Assembly: GCF_009905215.1 (NCBI RefSeq)
Contig: NZ_CP047593.1
Coordinates: 2,050,900-2,114,899, forward strand
Length of the DNA: 64,000 bases
Direction of reading: 5' to 3'
Source: Tichowtungia aerotolerans
GTDB lineage: Bacteria; Verrucomicrobiota; Kiritimatiellia; Kiritimatiellales; Tichowtungiaceae
A program made the position numbers and the translations under genes. The notes beneath the pieces were generated by a model. That model made no database searches. It was given only the letters and a program-made list of their open reading frames with translations, and had not been told where the DNA came from. Below, one piece after another: positions 41,573-49,645 of the stretch (its first letter is position 1; each line of letters begins with the position of its first letter).

Positions 41573-41690
41573 GTTGGAGAGCATACAGATTTTATTGGCC
41601 GTGAAAAGCGCCCGAAAGCGAAGCGATAGATAATTTTCGAATGCAAATAATGAACATAGTGAATGGTTCAAATGCGCAAAAGTGGACGAG

Positions 41691-41731
41691 GTAGGCTGGA
41701 AGCCTGCGATACGTACCGCAGGCTTCCAGCC
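41691..41731 (+). repeat. REP F: GTAG with a 15-bp perfect hairpin
   Basis: GTAG, then GGCTGGAAGCCTGCG (41694-41708) and its exact complement CGCAGGCTTCCAGCC (41717-41731). In the 241-bp gap between thiE and the FGE-like gene; no other feature is seen in that gap. Confidence 0.85.
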
Positions 41732-41813
41732 TGCTTCGGAAATATGGCACCGCTTGACTCGCTTGCGAAGAATAGTCAATAATGCAGAACTTTTTTTCGT
41801 ATTTGGAGGAAAC

Positions 41814-43496
41814 ATGAAACAGATTAAAATAATCGGGCTTGCGGTTCTTCTGCTGGCGAGCAGTGCACTGGCAGAAAATCTGATTCTGGATGAAGAATTC
41901 GGCCTAGCTGAAAAGGTCGAGATCCAATCCTATAACGGTAAGAAGAAAACCGTGAAAGTGAAAATCGGCACCGAATATATTTCCCGATCCCTTGATTCGT
42001 TTCCTAAGACCGCCCGGAAGGAAATCATGGCATGGGTGGCTGATGAGAATTTTTTATCTTCATCTACGCTACGTATTGAGGTCGATGAAGATGTATGGCA
42101 TCAGGAATTTAAGCCGGATTCTCGCGGAATGGGTACTCATACTTATGGGGAAGTCCAACGGATTTCTTATATCGTGCGTTTGGAGAATAGAGGATTCGTA
42201 GCAATTGATAACGTCCAAGTTGAATGTCAGGTTTTTTACGAGGCAACGGAAGGTGATCGGGAAGAAAAGCGAAAAATCGTGTTGGGTGGAGCTCTGGATG
42301 TTTTGCCTGAGAAGGATAAGGTGTTCAGAAGCAAGAGGGTCAAATTACGTGATTTGAAAATTGTAAATCCTGATTACAGGACGGAAGACACTATCTATTA
42401 TGGGGAAAAAACTGTTTACCTTCAGGATGAATTGAGGGGGGTGCTGTTTGTTATTCGTCGCACAGATCGAAATGGGGCGGAGGTGTCGAGAGAGCTTGAA
42501 AAAGGCAATCCTCCAGATGCTCTAGAGACGTCCAGTTTTATACTCTTTCAGGAGCCGGAGGATCTAAAGGCTGTTGCTGAAAAGGTAAAGCAGAAAGAAC
42601 TCAAGGCAGCTTCGGGAATGGTGATGGTTCCCGGTGGAAAGTTGTTAAGGGAGAGAAATGAGATCACCTTGGACTCATTTTGGATTGGCAGTCATGAAGT
42701 AACCCAAAGTGAAATTGTTAAGGTTTACAATAACGGGTTGGAGGCTCGGGAAATAGACGGGGAGGGCGGCATGCGGGGAGACTTTTGGGTTTCTTTGTCT
42801 CATGGCGGGGATGGTCTGATTCGGAGGACTTCAGAGTCTGCCCCCTTATGGAACGGAGTGTTTTATGCAGAAAATAGAGATAAAATTGAAAAGTCGCTCG
42901 GTGCAAAGTACCTCCCTGTGATTAAAAGCACGTGGTATGGCGCGGTTTATTACTGTAACGCGAAGTCAAAGGAAGAAGGATTGACGCCGTGCTATACAAA
43001 AGATGGTAAAGAGTGGGTTTGCGATTTTTCAGCGAATGGATATCGCTTGCCCACAGAGGCTGAATGGGAATATGCGGCTAGGGGAGGAGCCTCCGGCCAT
43101 TTTAAGGATTATTCAGGGAGTGATAATCTGGATGAAGTCGGGTGGTATGAGGGAAATTGTGAGGAAGGTGTGGAGCCTCAGAGGGCTCATCACGCAGAGC
43201 CAAACCACACTCATAATGTTGGTGACAAACGTCCAAATGAGCTGGGTTTATATGATATGAGTGGAAATGCTCCAGAATGGTGTAATGACTGGTACGGAGA
43301 TTATCCCCGTAGGCCGCAGCCCAATCCTGTAGGGTGTGAGATGCCAAGGAAGAGAAAAGAGCAGTTGCGCGTTATCCGAGGTGGAGGTTGGAATAGTTCG
43401 GAGGAAGAATGCCGTGTGTCCACTCGTTCAAAAGGTCATCCAGAAGAAGATACTGCCGGTTTCCGTGTTGTACGGGCAGTTTTTTCCGATGAGTAA
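41814..43496 (+). CDS. secreted formylglycine-generating-enzyme (SUMF1)-like protein
   Basis: 560 aa from ATG 41814, RBS TTTGGAGGAAAC. Signal peptide (IKIIGLAVLLLASSALAEN), an uncharacterised N-terminal domain to about 265, then a FGE-sulfatase domain: MVMVPGGK, DSFWIGSHEVTQ, GYRLPTEAEWEYAARGG, ELGLYDMSGNAPEWCNDWYG, RVIRGGGWNS and a GFRVVR end. True FGEs convert sulfatase Cys to formylglycine; the active-site Cys residues cannot be confirmed here. An odd insert (EGVEPQRAHHAEPNHTHN) coincides with an inverted repeat at 43168-43210. Confidence 0.82.
   Translation: MKQIKIIGLAVLLLASSALAENLILDEEFGLAEKVEIQSYNGKKKTVKVKIGTEYISRSLDSFPKTARKEIMAWVADENFLSSSTLRIEVDEDVWHQEFKPDSRGMGTHTYGEVQRISYIVRLENRGFVAIDNVQVECQVFYEATEGDREEKRKIVLGGALDVLPEKDKVFRSKRVKLRDLKIVNPDYRTEDTIYYGEKTVYLQDELRGVLFVIRRTDRNGAEVSRELEKGNPPDALETSSFILFQEPEDLKAVAEKVKQKELKAASGMVMVPGGKLLRERNEITLDSFWIGSHEVTQSEIVKVYNNGLEAREIDGEGGMRGDFWVSLSHGGDGLIRRTSESAPLWNGVFYAENRDKIEKSLGAKYLPVIKSTWYGAVYYCNAKSKEEGLTPCYTKDGKEWVCDFSANGYRLPTEAEWEYAARGGASGHFKDYSGSDNLDEVGWYEGNCEEGVEPQRAHHAEPNHTHNVGDKRPNELGLYDMSGNAPEWCNDWYGDYPRRPQPNPVGCEMPRKRKEQLRVIRGGGWNSSEEECRVSTRSKGHPEEDTAGFRVVRAVFSDE
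43168..43210. repeat. inverted repeat inside the FGE-like gene, sharing 14 bp with 36623-36636
   Basis: GTGTGG (43168-43173) and CCACAC (43205-43210) flank GAGCC-TCAGAG-GGCTC. GCCTCAGAGGGCTC (43175-43188) recurs exactly at 36623-36636 between genes. Confidence 0.6.
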
Positions 43497-43497
43497 T

Positions 43498-43932
43498 CTA
43501 GAGTTGAATGAGTGCGTAGTCGGCTGTGGCGGTGGCGCATTCGGTTTTGCCGGAATGCAGGGTGATGCTTAGGCGGGCGCGGCTGCGTTGTCTGGTCTGA
43601 AGGTCGTTTTGAATGCGCTCGAGTTCCGGTTTTCTGAGTTCGACGGATGCGCGCAGGTCCTGTTTGGCGGGGCGGGCGTATTTGATTTCGCTCGCAACGA
43701 CCATGATGTCCGGCTCGAGTTCGCACTTTCGGAGCTGTACGGTTAAAAGGCTCCATCCCGCAAGTGTCAGCAACGAAGCGATGCTGCCGGCAAAGGCGGT
43801 TCCTTTGTCGTTGCAGTTGCGCTCAAACGGAGCGCTGAGCTCAATCCCGTTTTTCCAATGTTTGGAAACGGTGATGCCCATCGCCCGCGCGGGCGGGATT
43901 TTTGCAAACAGACTGTTTATTTCGGGATGCAT
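43498..43932 (-). CDS. YiiD C-terminal-type hotdog thioesterase
   Basis: 144 aa. Hotdog pattern ELSAPFERNCNDKGTAFAGSIASLLTLAGWSLL, with the N-x-x-D and GTAFAGS helix of the YiiD_C thioesterase group (PF09500), followed by strand-rich ASEIKYARPAKQDLRASVEL. It probably hydrolyses acyl-CoA or acyl-ACP. It starts two bases after thiH stops, so it is the last gene of the thiamine riboswitch operon, an unexpected partner. An exact dispersed palindrome (43851-43868) is read as SKHWKNG near residue 25. Confidence 0.8.
   Translation of the reverse strand: MHPEINSLFAKIPPARAMGITVSKHWKNGIELSAPFERNCNDKGTAFAGSIASLLTLAGWSLLTVQLRKCELEPDIMVVASEIKYARPAKQDLRASVELRKPELERIQNDLQTRQRSRARLSITLHSGKTECATATADYALIQL
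43851..43868. repeat. dispersed palindrome, exact copy inside the thioesterase gene
   Basis: TTTTCCAATGTTTGGAAA; here read in a different phase (HWKN), not FQxLE. Confidence 0.85.
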
Positions 43933-43934
43933 GC

Positions 43935-45065
43935 TTAACGATACGTTGAATCCCAGTTTTTGAAGACCGGTTCCAGGTCTTTGGAACGGAGCATGTCGCA
44001 GAATTCGTGCAGGCCGCGGGCATCGCTGACGTCGAACTGGCCTTCTTCGGAGCCTGCGTCGCCGTAGCCGCCGACAGTGGTTTTGCTGGCGATGCTCATT
44101 TTGGAAATGCCGAGCCCGGCCATGCCGTCGCGGAAGGCGGCGCCTTCGCGGGTGGAGAGCACGAGCGGGACATCCGGCAGGCAGATGCGGAACGCGAAGA
44201 TGATCTGCGCGAGCATTTTCTCATCGACCGGGTAGGGGGCATCAAATCCGCCGACTTCGTTGCGGATGCGCGGGAAGGAGATGGTGAGGCCTGCCTGCCA
44301 GTAGGTTTTCTGCAGGTGGCGGGCGTGGCGGTAGAGCGCGAGCATGTCGTACTGCGGGTCGGAGAGGCCGAGCAGCGCGCCGAGCCCGGCGAAGCGCAGT
44401 CCGCCGGACAGCGCGCGCGCCGGAGCTTCGAGGCGGTTGAGCATGTCTTTTTTTGGGCCCCAGCGGTGCATGAGGTCGTAGGTTTCAGGATGATAGGTTT
44501 CCTGATACATCGTGACGCTGGTTGCGCCGGCCTCCGCCAGAATCCGGTATTCCTCTTCGGCCATCGGGAAGACCTCGATGGCGACGTTATGGAATTTCTG
44601 AGCTGCAATCCGGACGCAGTCGCGCAGGTAATCCACGTCGGCCTTGGGGCAACGTTCGCCGGTCAGCAGCAACACTTCCTCAAACCCCATCGCTTTGATG
44701 GCGTCGAGCTCCTTGGCAACAGAGGTGTAATCCAGCGCGTGGCGCTCGGTTTGCCGGTCGGAAGCAAAGCCGCAGTAGGCGCATCCTCCGGAACACCAGC
44801 TCGACAGGTAGAGCGGAACGTAGAGCTGAACAGTGCGGCCGAAGTGGCGGCGGGTCAGCGCCTGGGCGCGTGCGGCCATCGGTTCGAGAAATTCAGCCGC
44901 AGCCGGCGAGAGCAGGGCGGCGAGGGTTTCTTCGTTCGGGCTTTCGGTTCCGAGCGCATGGCGGACATCGGCGGCAGTGTGAGATTGTTCGAGCCATGGC
45001 GTGGGATCGAGCCAGTCTGGCAGGGTGGCGGTGGTGGGGTAGGGGGTGTCGATGACAGTATTCAT
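43935..45065 (-). CDS. thiH: 2-iminoacetate synthase ThiH (radical SAM)
   Basis: 376 aa. The radical-SAM cluster motif is CSGGCAYCGF (CxxxCxxC), followed by the MGFEEVLLLTGE and EVFPMAEEEYR segments and the TTVGGYGDAGSEEGQFDVSD C-terminal region. It cleaves tyrosine to dehydroglycine, the N-C-C unit of the thiazole, as in anaerobes; aerobes often use ThiO instead. It follows thiG by three bases and precedes the thioesterase by two. Confidence 0.95.
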   Translation of the reverse strand: MNTVIDTPYPTTATLPDWLDPTPWLEQSHTAADVRHALGTESPNEETLAALLSPAAAEFLEPMAARAQALTRRHFGRTVQLYVPLYLSSWCSGGCAYCGFASDRQTERHALDYTSVAKELDAIKAMGFEEVLLLTGERCPKADVDYLRDCVRIAAQKFHNVAIEVFPMAEEEYRILAEAGATSVTMYQETYHPETYDLMHRWGPKKDMLNRLEAPARALSGGLRFAGLGALLGLSDPQYDMLALYRHARHLQKTYWQAGLTISFPRIRNEVGGFDAPYPVDEKMLAQIIFAFRICLPDVPLVLSTREGAAFRDGMAGLGISKMSIASKTTVGGYGDAGSEEGQFDVSDARGLHEFCDMLRSKDLEPVFKNWDSTYR

Positions 45066-45068
45066 TGT

Positions 45069-45833
45069 TTAACCGAGGAAGGAGGTGAGAGGGCTGGTGG
45101 CGATGGCAATATCGGATTTCGGCATGAGGCCGGCGTTGCGGGCCGTGCGGCCGGTTTCGACGCCCATGGCGAATGCTTTTGCCATTCCGGCGGGATCTTT
45201 GGCCGCGGCAATGGCGGAATTGACGAGGCAGGCATCGCAGCCCATTTCCATGGCGCGTGCGGCTTCGGATGGTGCGCGGAGACCGGCATCGACAATCACG
45301 GGAATGTTGCTGTCGCGGATGATCAGTTTGATCATGTCCGCGGTGGAGAGGCCTCCGCCGGAGCCGATCGCTGCGCCAAGCGGCATGACGGCCGCGCAGC
45401 CGGCGTCTTCGAGTCTTTTGGCGAGGACGGGATCGGCCGGAATGTAGGGCAGAACGATGAAGCCGTCGGCGGCCAGCTCCTTGGCGGCTGCGTAGGTCTC
45501 GATCGGGTCGGGCATCAAATGGTGCGGATTGGGATGGATCTCCACCTTTACGAACGGGCTTCCGCTCAGTTCGCGACCGAGCTGCGCGGCACGCACGGCT
45601 TCCTTGGCGTTCATGGCACCTGAGGTGTTGGGCATCAGTTTGACGTTTTTAAGCTGAGCAAGCGGCGCGCACAGGTCATCATCCGGCTTGTCCTGGTTAA
45701 AGCGGCGCAGGGCTACGGTCACCAGTTCGGTGCCGGACGCTTCAATGGCGCGGATCATGGTTTCGGTGTCCGAAAATTTTCCGGTTCCGAGAATCAGGTG
45801 AGAGTTGAATTCAATATTTCCGAGTTTGAGCAT
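45069..45833 (-). CDS. thiG: thiazole synthase ThiG
   Basis: 254 aa TIM barrel. [12 protein letters not shown] at the N-terminus, [59 protein letters not shown] and [33 protein letters not shown]. It forms thiazole phosphate from DXP, ThiS thiocarboxylate and dehydroglycine. Its ATG overlaps the thiS stop (TAATG). Part of the TPP-riboswitch operon. Confidence 0.96.
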   Translation of the reverse strand: MLKLGNIEFNSHLILGTGKFSDTETMIRAIEASGTELVTVALRRFNQDKPDDDLCAPLAQLKNVKLMPNTSGAMNAKEAVRAAQLGRELSGSPFVKVEIHPNPHHLMPDPIETYAAAKELAADGFIVLPYIPADPVLAKRLEDAGCAAVMPLGAAIGSGGGLSTADMIKLIIRDSNIPVIVDAGLRAPSEAARAMEMGCDACLVNSAIAAAKDPAGMAKAFAMGVETGRTARNAGLMPKSDIAIATSPLTSFLG

Positions 45834-46033
45834 TATCCGCCTCCTACAAATGTGAGTACTTCAACGGCGTCGCCGTTGTTGAGTTTGAACGTTTTCCAAT
45901 CCCTGGAAAAAATGATGTTACTGTTGACGGTGACGGCCGAGTGTTCTGGCGTCGCGCCCAGTTCGCCCAGCAGGGCGATTACCGATCCGTTACCGGTGTG
46001 TTCGTGGCTTTTGCCGTTAATTGTCAGATTCAT
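45833..46033 (-). CDS. thiS: sulfur carrier protein ThiS
   Basis: 66 aa from ATG 46033 with GGAG seven bases upstream. Ubiquitin-like beta-grasp: [46 protein letters not shown] ending in the required Gly-Gly. The conserved VVPR-W segment is replaced by FSRDWKTFK, which is encoded by a copy of the dispersed palindrome (45892-45910, TTTTCCAATCCCTGGAAAA). First gene of the riboswitch-controlled operon. Confidence 0.92.
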   Translation of the reverse strand: MNLTINGKSHEHTGNGSVIALLGELGATPEHSAVTVNSNIIFSRDWKTFKLNNGDAVEVLTFVGGG

Positions 46034-46051
46034 AAAAATCTCCATTTCTAT

Positions 46052-46138
46052 GAATGGAATGCTGGAATGTTGGATTGCCGGATGAATGGGAAGTTTTGCT
46101 TCTCCAGTCCAGGAATCCAAATATTCAATATTCCATTC
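46052..46138. repeat. nested imperfect inverted repeat in the thi leader
   Basis: GAATGGAAT/ATTCCATTC (46052-46060, 46130-46138) encloses TGGATT/AATCCA. It lies between the riboswitch terminator and thiS. GGAATGCTGG within it also occurs at about 7932. Confidence 0.55.
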
Positions 46139-46160
46139 TACCGCGTTCCTCCTGGAACGC

Positions 46161-46191
46161 AAAAAACTCCCGGCGCATCGCGACGGGAGTT
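46161..46191 (-). terminator. riboswitch expression-platform terminator
   Basis: On the minus strand AACTCCCG-loop-CGGGAGTT followed by a T-run, 12 bp after the TPP aptamer. Typical transcription attenuation layout. Confidence 0.85.
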
Positions 46192-46203
46192 GTATCGACA
46201 TGT

Positions 46204-46290
46204 CACTCCCTTTCGCCGGTACTAGCCGGATCAGGTTCTGCGGGTATTATCTCAGCGCGTTTACCATGTGGTAACCGGCACCCCGGGAAC
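46204..46290 (-). ncRNA. TPP (THI-element) riboswitch
   Basis: On the minus strand the conserved blocks appear in order: GGGGTGCC, CTGAGATAATACCCG, GAACCTGATCCGG, and the closing AAAGGGAG. These are the pyrimidine- and pyrophosphate-sensing helices of the TPP aptamer. It precedes a rho-independent terminator and the thiS-thiG-thiH-thioesterase operon, so TPP should switch the operon off. Confidence 0.95.
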
Positions 46291-46351
46291 GGAGAAAGAG
46301 CATGCCAGCAGGGGCCGAAAATGAATAGGTAAAAAAAATAAATATTTTTTG

Positions 46352-46379
46352 TTGCGCCGTGAGCCGAGTCTGCTATCTT
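46352..46379 (+). promoter_or_regulatory. promoter candidate for tRNA-Glu
   Basis: TTGCGC (46352-46357), 16-bp spacer, TGC-TATCTT (46374-46379) extended -10; 20 bp before the mature tRNA 5' end. Confidence 0.5.
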
Positions 46380-46399
46380 GCTCCCTCGCTTTTGACGGA

Positions 46400-46474
46400 G
46401 GCCCCTTCGTTCAGCGGTTAGGACTCCAGGTTTTCATCCTGGCAACACGGGTTCGATTCCCGTAGGGGTCACCA
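46400..46474 (+). tRNA. tRNA-Glu (anticodon UUC)
   Basis: Acceptor GGCCCCT pairs with AGGGGTC; D-arm GTTCAGCGGTTAGGAC; anticodon stem CCAGG with loop TTTTCAT gives anticodon TTC; T-arm ACGGGTTCGATTCCCGT. The 3' CCA is encoded. Seventy-five bases including CCA. No other tRNA is adjacent. Confidence 0.96.
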
Positions 46475-46527
46475 ACTTTTTTGACAGCCACTTCGAGTGA
46501 TCGGAGTGGTTTTTTTGTGCTTTTCTG

Positions 46528-46546
46528 TTTTCCAGTGTTTGGAAAA
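46528..46546. repeat. dispersed palindrome, variant between tRNA-Glu and HIT gene
   Basis: TTTTCCAGTGTTTGGAAAA. Confidence 0.75.
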
Positions 46547-46574
46547 CCCAACCGGTTCCGTTTAGAATACATGC

Positions 46575-46988
46575 ATGAATATTTTTGAGAAAATTGTGAA
46601 TCGCGAGATTCCGGCGACCATTGTTTATGAAGATCAGGATACGCTGGCATTTATGGATATCGGCCCGATTATTAAAGGCCATGTGCTGGTGATTCCAAAA
46701 ACCTGCTATGATCCGATCACGGAAACGCCCGATGAGGTTCTGTGTAAGCTGATCCGGGTGGCAAAGCAGGTCGCTTCGGCGCAGATGAACGTTTTGGGGG
46801 CCGATGGTGTCAATATTATCCAGAACAACGGAAAGACTGCCGGGCAGGAAGTGCCGCATCTTCATTTCCATGTGATTCCGCGCTTCGAAAACGATGGCCA
46901 CCACTGGAACTGGAATGCCAAATGCTACGATAATCCGGAAGAAATGGAGCAATTGGCGGAAAAAATTCGAAAAGGGCTCTCTGAATGA
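46575..46988 (+). CDS. HIT-family nucleotide hydrolase (HinT-like)
   Basis: 137 aa. IFEKIVNREIPATIVYEDQDTLAFMDIGPIIKGHVLVIPK is the HinT-type front half, and EVPHLHFHVIPRF carries the histidine triad HxHxH. Enzymes of this group cleave phosphoramidate or acyl-adenylate bonds of AMP. An extra tail (HHWNWNAKCYDNPEEMEQLAEKI) is as seen in several bacterial members. The stop overlaps the next gene as ATGA, so the two are coupled. Confidence 0.92.
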   Translation: MNIFEKIVNREIPATIVYEDQDTLAFMDIGPIIKGHVLVIPKTCYDPITETPDEVLCKLIRVAKQVASAQMNVLGADGVNIIQNNGKTAGQEVPHLHFHVIPRFENDGHHWNWNAKCYDNPEEMEQLAEKIRKGLSE

Positions 46989-47371
46989 ACCAAACGGATC
47001 CATCTGAAATTCTGAAGGATATCCTGAATCGCGATTTGCGATATGCGGAGGAAGCGTACGCATTTATCCGCGCGGGACTGGATTTTACGGTTCGGCGGCT
47101 CGATAAGCCGCGTCATGTGGACGGACGGGAGCTGCTGGACGGTATTCGTGAGTTTGCACTGAAAGAGTTCGGTCCAATGAGTAAAACCGTCTTGGCAGGA
47201 TGGGGAATCACCTGTACTGAGGATGTCGGCGAGATTGTCTTCAATATGGTGGAAACCGGACTGCTTGGGAAAACGGATGAAGACAGCCGCGAGGATTTTG
47301 CCAACGGCTACGATTTTGAGGACGCCTTTCGTCGGCCGTTTCTGCCGGCGGAGCATCATTCGATGTCCTGA
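46985..47371 (+). CDS. Minf_1886 family protein (Verrucomicrobia/Planctomycetes-restricted)
   Basis: 128 aa. ILKDILNRDLRYAEEAYAFIRAGLDFTVRRL, HVDGRELLDGIREFALKEFGPMSKTVLAGWGI and EDVGEIVFNMVETGLL match a small conserved family whose members are almost all from Verrucomicrobia and Planctomycetes. Function unknown. No signal peptide or membrane helix. Its coupling to a HIT gene and the taxonomic restriction are the useful facts. Convergent with upp, the stops being adjacent. Confidence 0.8.
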   Translation: MNQTDPSEILKDILNRDLRYAEEAYAFIRAGLDFTVRRLDKPRHVDGRELLDGIREFALKEFGPMSKTVLAGWGITCTEDVGEIVFNMVETGLLGKTDEDSREDFANGYDFEDAFRRPFLPAEHHSMS

Positions 47372-47998
47372 TCAGCTGAGCGTGTTGAAAATCCGGTCTC
47401 CGGCATCACCGAGGCCCGGCAGGATATAAGCAGCGTTATTGAGCCCCCGATCGATTCCGCAGACAAAGATCGGCACGTCCGGATGCTTTTTCCGGACGCG
47501 GGCGATGCCTTCCGGTGCCGCAATAATGGACAGCATCCGGATATCGCTGGCACCCCATTTCTTGATCATATTGATGCTTTCGGAGGCGGAACCCCCGGTT
47601 GCCAGCATGGGGTCGAGTACGAACACAACATCCGGCGGACTGCTTGAAAATTTCTGGTAGTATTCCACCGGCTGAAGGGTTTCTTCGTCGCGATAAAATC
47701 CCAGATGCCAGACCTCGGCGGTTGGCAGCAGGTCGAGCAGGGCATCGGTCATTCCCAGTCCGGCCCGCAGGATCGGAACCAGGCCGATGCGGCTGGAAAG
47801 CACTTTCCCGTCCATCGGTTCAAGCGGGGTTTCGATCTGTTTGGTTTTCAGCGGCAGATCCCGGCAGACCTGTTCCGCCAGCAGTATCGCCAGCCGCCGG
47901 ACCTGCGCGCGGAAGATATGCGGCGAAGTCCGACTGTCGCGCAGGTGAGTCAGGTGATGCTGAACCAGCGGATGATTGAGCTCAGTGACTGTTCCCAT
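47372..47998 (-). CDS. upp: uracil phosphoribosyltransferase
   Basis: 208 aa. LVPILRAGLGMTDALLDLLP, the PRPP-binding FVLDPMLATGGSASESI, and the C-terminal uracil-binding FVCGIDRGLNNAAYILPGLGDAGDRIFNT. It salvages uracil to UMP. It lies nine bases downstream of rny on the minus strand and is probably cotranscribed, linking RNA decay to base salvage (inference). Confidence 0.96.
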   Translation of the reverse strand: MGTVTELNHPLVQHHLTHLRDSRTSPHIFRAQVRRLAILLAEQVCRDLPLKTKQIETPLEPMDGKVLSSRIGLVPILRAGLGMTDALLDLLPTAEVWHLGFYRDEETLQPVEYYQKFSSSPPDVVFVLDPMLATGGSASESINMIKKWGASDIRMLSIIAAPEGIARVRKKHPDVPIFVCGIDRGLNNAAYILPGLGDAGDRIFNTLS

Positions 47999-48007
47999 GG
48001 CGGCTCC

Positions 48008-49579
48008 TTATTTGGCGTATTCGATGGCTCGGGTTTCCCGGATAACGGTGACTTTGACCTGTCCTGGATACCTCACCTCGTTCTGGACGGTATTTGCAAT
48101 TTCCCGGGCCAGGACCAGCGCACGGTTGTCGTCGACCTGTTTGCCTTCAACAATGACGCGCAATTCGCGACCGGCCTGAATGGCATAGCTCTTGTCGACG
48201 CCTTTGAAGGATTTTGCAATTTTCTCCATTTTGTCGAGGCGTTCGAGGTAGAGGTCGGTCGAGTCAAGGCGGGCCCCGGGGCGTGCTGCTGTAATGGCAT
48301 CCGCAGCCGCGGCGAGCACAGCATACACGCTGTTCTTTTCAACATCATCGTGATGCGCCGCAACGGCATTGTAGACGATGGGTTCTTCGCCGTATTTCCG
48401 AAGCAGGTTGGCGCCGATAACTGCGTGAGAACCTTCCACTTCATGGTCAACAGCTTTCCCGAGGTCGTGGAATACTCCGACCCGTTTGGCGGTTGAAACA
48501 TCCAGATCAAGGTCCGCGGCCATCATGGCCATCAGTGAGGCCATTTCAACAGAATGTTCGAGTACATTCTGTTTGTAGCTTGTGCGGTATTTCAGGCGGC
48601 CGAGAATCTTGACCAGTTCCGGATCTACGCCGGAAATTCCCAGGTTATACAAAGCGTCTTCGCCGGCCTGTCGAATCAGCTCATTGATTTCAGAACGGAC
48701 TTTTTCAAGCGTCTGTTCAATGCTGGCCGGATGGATCCGGCCGTCTTCCAGCAGCCGTTCAAGGGCCACGCGGGCCACTTCGCGACGAACCGGATCGTAG
48801 CTTGAAAGCAGAACCACGCCGGGGGTTTCGTCAATAATCAGGTTGACGCCCGACTCGGTTTCAAAAGAGCGGATGTTTCGTCCTTCTTTGCCGATGATGC
48901 GACCTTTCATATCGTCGGATGGCAGTTGCACCTGCGTTGTCGTGATATTGGATACATGTTCGCCGGCGTAGCGTTCAATCGCCGAGCAGACGATTTCTCG
49001 GGCCTGAGCGCGGGCCTGTTCATGAGCGGTTTTCTGCTGGTGACGGATCAATCCGCTGATTTCCCCTTCCAGCTCGGTCTCCATCTGCTCCATAATGATT
49101 TTTCGGGCGTCATCCTTTGAAAAATCGGCGATTTCCTGAATCCGCTGATTTTCTTGCGCAATCCGTTCGTCGAGCACTTTCTTCTGCTCAATGATCGTTT
49201 CCTGCTGTTCTTCCGCTTTGTCCAGCTTCTCGCTCAGCGTACGGTCTTTGGTTTCCAGCAGTTCGAGTTTGCGGGAAATATCCTTTTCCCGGGCAACCAC
49301 GCGATCTTCGAGCTCAATAATGCTCTGCCGCTTTTTGTCGAGGCTGTGTTCGGCCTTTTCCCGTGCAGCCAGCACTTCTTCGCGGGCCTTCACTTCGGCT
49401 TCGTGCTCAATAGCTTTTGCCTTCTTTTCAGCCTCATCGAGAATGATTTTTCCTCGCTGGCTGGCTGCCATGGCATTGGTACGGGTGATGAAGGCGTGAA
49501 AAAAGAAGCCGAGCACCATAAAGCCGATGCTGAGAAGAAGGCTCTGAATTTCACTCCACCAGATTTGCATGCTGTCCAT
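48008..49579 (-). CDS. rny: ribonuclease Y
   Basis: 523 aa, standard length. N-terminal membrane anchor (IQSLLLSIGFMVLGFFFHAFI), long coiled coil about 40-200, KH domain about 210-275 (GRIIGKEGRNIRSFETESGVNLIIDETPG) and HD domain (HSVEMASLMAMMAADLDLDVSTAKRVGVFHDLGKAVDHE). Membrane-bound endoribonuclease that starts mRNA decay. Typical of Gram-positives and several other phyla, including this group. Confidence 0.96.
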   Translation of the reverse strand: MDSMQIWWSEIQSLLLSIGFMVLGFFFHAFITRTNAMAASQRGKIILDEAEKKAKAIEHEAEVKAREEVLAAREKAEHSLDKKRQSIIELEDRVVAREKDISRKLELLETKDRTLSEKLDKAEEQQETIIEQKKVLDERIAQENQRIQEIADFSKDDARKIIMEQMETELEGEISGLIRHQQKTAHEQARAQAREIVCSAIERYAGEHVSNITTTQVQLPSDDMKGRIIGKEGRNIRSFETESGVNLIIDETPGVVLLSSYDPVRREVARVALERLLEDGRIHPASIEQTLEKVRSEINELIRQAGEDALYNLGISGVDPELVKILGRLKYRTSYKQNVLEHSVEMASLMAMMAADLDLDVSTAKRVGVFHDLGKAVDHEVEGSHAVIGANLLRKYGEEPIVYNAVAAHHDDVEKNSVYAVLAAAADAITAARPGARLDSTDLYLERLDKMEKIAKSFKGVDKSYAIQAGRELRVIVEGKQVDDNRALVLAREIANTVQNEVRYPGQVKVTVIRETRAIEYAK

Positions 49580-49645
49580 TTGAATTCCTTCGTTTCAAAG
49601 TTTTTATTTTCGTGTCTTTAACATAGCTCCGACAAAGGCTCATGT

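Noticed and set aside
35667-41731. Repeats as a CRISPR array
   Set aside because: Elements differ in sequence and spacing, lie in and between ordinary genes, and no cas genes are present.
41573-41815. N-terminal extension of ThiE
   Set aside because: The open frame upstream of 41572 translates a REP hairpin and has no similarity to ThiE; normal length starts at 41572.
44007-45623. 538-aa plus-strand frame opposite thiH and thiG
   Set aside because: Antisense shadow of two unmistakable thiamine genes; low-complexity Gly/Ala/Arg/Glu composition and no recognisable domain.
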